64,000 bases of DNA from Schizochytrium sp. CCTCC M209059 (taxonomy: Eukaryota; Sar; Bigyra; Thraustochytrida; Thraustochytriidae). The position numbers were made by a program, and so were the translations under genes. The stretch's first letter is position 1, and every line of letters starts with the position of its first letter. This document shows, one piece after another, positions 63,801-64,000 of this stretch. The stretch spans positions 174,012 through 238,011 of the forward strand of contig KN805401.1 in NCBI GenBank assembly GCA_000818945.1, read 5' to 3'. A model generated the notes under the pieces. It worked only from the letters and a program-made list of their open reading frames with translations. It did no database searches and had not been told where the DNA came from.

Positions 63801-64000
63801 GTCCCAGCTCGGGCCGTGTGTGGATGTCGTGGTCGTTGGCCAGATGCTCCGGCGAGCAAATCCTCACGAGGTCGGCCGCCTTCGTTCTGGCATTGCTCAA
63901 GAATGGCAACGCAGCGCCAGTGGAGTCACGCGAGGACTCACAGAACTTTGTATTTTGGACACAGCGGTGATTCACAGGATGGTGGAAGACAACCAGAGCG
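60841..64000 (+). CDS. Protein with multiple cyclic-nucleotide-binding domains, 3' end beyond the window
   Basis: At least 1,053 residues, open to the right edge. ATG 60841 (MLPSAQSRRRSRLTTRR) follows an in-frame TGA at 60835. After a basic N-terminus and a helical region, four cAMP/cGMP-binding-type folds can be traced. Fold 1 (~190-290) has a degenerate phosphate cassette (GDAVGQRSLL). Fold 2 starts at ~344 and seems split by a ~300-residue insert with an Asp-rich tract (62370-62450). Fold 3 (~754-880) has the best cassette, GDAFGEAAMV then RSASV, with Glu835 and Arg844 at the ligand positions. Fold 4 (from ~911) is cut by the edge. No kinase or channel segment is seen so far. Such a protein could be a cAMP effector or a kinase regulatory chain whose catalytic part lies outside. 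Confidence 0.8.
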   Translation, partial: MLPSAQSRRRSRLTTRRQTISFSHELAKQLAKEVAEHESKSANPPWRKQRRLSLCTEDPGGESQGPRAPARPEVDEVYKRKCADTIQALAKHTKHGFTPIEPTQIAKELGAIAKPKNSGQNAAHGATEDAVLEQKRFLREERIRECTISHEIATRLRKGLVKEPWLRTELDVGLLEAWLRAFALFQDLSMNARMHVARALQVVVVDQGEDIYRIRDRNLPGMFILLQGAVHLVEEALSESGEPNVFTTLYAGDAVGQRSLLQPGAEREFTAQAASRCVLLQLSVSAFQQLKAAEQETYESLRDALEATRIATSSIIGAVDKLDEIAAEECKRSATNAFILQAPLLQLLPEELAASVCSKAELHNFSPGEEVKADGILLVLRGSIQVTTKTPMDRRPNTDANANLLKLKGFFKTEDLWWCGLRCQKKFRLKTSTLGLTSIFKRNGANRDSGTDNTERPKGLKNIIRNALGTSSQGNTDVGSPGVIVRTEGADAEGSDFFANTFEHDFNDNDDKTDGNDDDDVDDDDDSDDDDDSDDGRLVSTVSHHGDLPKIESSPQRKGNKFASMRISKFDASTPSGFVHGAQKIRPGFVKHVKAQRRRRSGASQHVLDAENFVDRFRKSTVAAVTSRLSPEWRENARGELCLTRLEFGNVLCEGNLLRAAQSHSCGRTVFDLADHADDEDAQLVADKVSGCLALVIPSTLLRESLGARKLEPETRRRTKSGTPMGHFFSLARQHRTEADLSAIAHRLRNMASFSQLPPATRKEICRNAKLEMYSAGELIVRQGDVRADKYYLVLCGSASVLKLPFEQPARRIGDYRASFGSCVLLLQPGDAFGEAAMVRKAGRSASVIAREACCLLAIGYGEYARIFQLNMCWEERKLKHHSELTPDLLEALRRPPALRSSEDVGALVEWSANVEFFQHLNTRARRLLCSELRYERLEAGTLIFREGAEAATAFVVLSGAVSVHQRDSQSAQDKNLLVGSRVNEAQSQLGPCVDVVVVGQMLRRANPHEVGRLRSGIAQEWQRSASGVTRGLTELCILDTAVIHRMVEDNQS

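Noticed and set aside
1..64000. tRNA, rRNA and snRNA genes
   Set aside because: By eye I found no B-box with matching acceptor stem, no rRNA core sequence and no U6-like sequence on either strand. A covariance-model scan would be decisive.

Overview
The window looks like nuclear DNA of a gene-dense, GC-rich, intron-poor protist. Long uninterrupted reading frames (up to about 3,200 codons), CG-rich intergenic DNA, abundant short-period repeats, Pro/Thr-rich ectodomain linkers of the kind common in stramenopiles, a TPLATE-like subunit and an ankyrin-TIR protein all fit a stramenopile, most likely a thraustochytrid/labyrinthulomycete. That placement is inference from gene style, not a database match. 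I saw no tRNA, rRNA, CRISPR array or transposase.

Left part (1-9 kb), conserved housekeeping genes: a Tim8-like small Tim chaperone (325-723 +), a coiled-coil protein of unknown role (1067-2932 -), an Obg-family GTPase whose N-terminus is restored by one intron at 3941-4128 (3876-5527 +), a 72-residue tail-anchored protein with a duplicated SASQLR motif (5655-5873 -), and a Rad52-family recombination protein with a glutamine/asparagine-rich repeat tail (6074-7930 -).

Centre (9.1-39.5 kb), the striking part: four giant paralogous membrane proteins (about 1,770-2,480 residues) arranged as two divergent pairs. Type 1 genes lie on the minus strand (9131-15445 and 22576-29577). Type 2 genes lie on the plus strand (17069-22375 and 32100-39539). 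All four share two membrane hairpins whose non-cytosolic loops carry the same cysteine signature, a central coiled-coil segment, more membrane segments, a colinear array of about 16-18 Cys/His clusters (core C-x2-[CH]-aromatic-C-x2-H), and a conserved tail with a PLT-x-[KT]RFCKF motif and an HDP motif. The second type 2 protein also carries about 37 tandem 11-residue tryptophan repeats. I recognise no described family. The layout is best explained by tandem duplication of a type 1/type 2 divergent pair, and suggests the two types are co-expressed and may act together.

Right part (39.5-64 kb): an unrecognised basic protein (39848-40999 +), a 3,194-residue HECT ubiquitin ligase of the TRIP12/UPL3 kind with added RanBP2 zinc finger and SPRY domain (42178-51762 +), an ankyrin-repeat protein ending in a TIR domain (52238-54769 +), a probable TPLATE subunit of the TSET membrane-trafficking complex (55159-60252 +), and a multi-domain cyclic-nucleotide-binding protein that runs off the right edge (60841->64000 +).

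Start codons were moved to the first convincing ATG wherever the open frame began at GTG or TTG. Residue positions for membrane segments and domains are estimates by eye.
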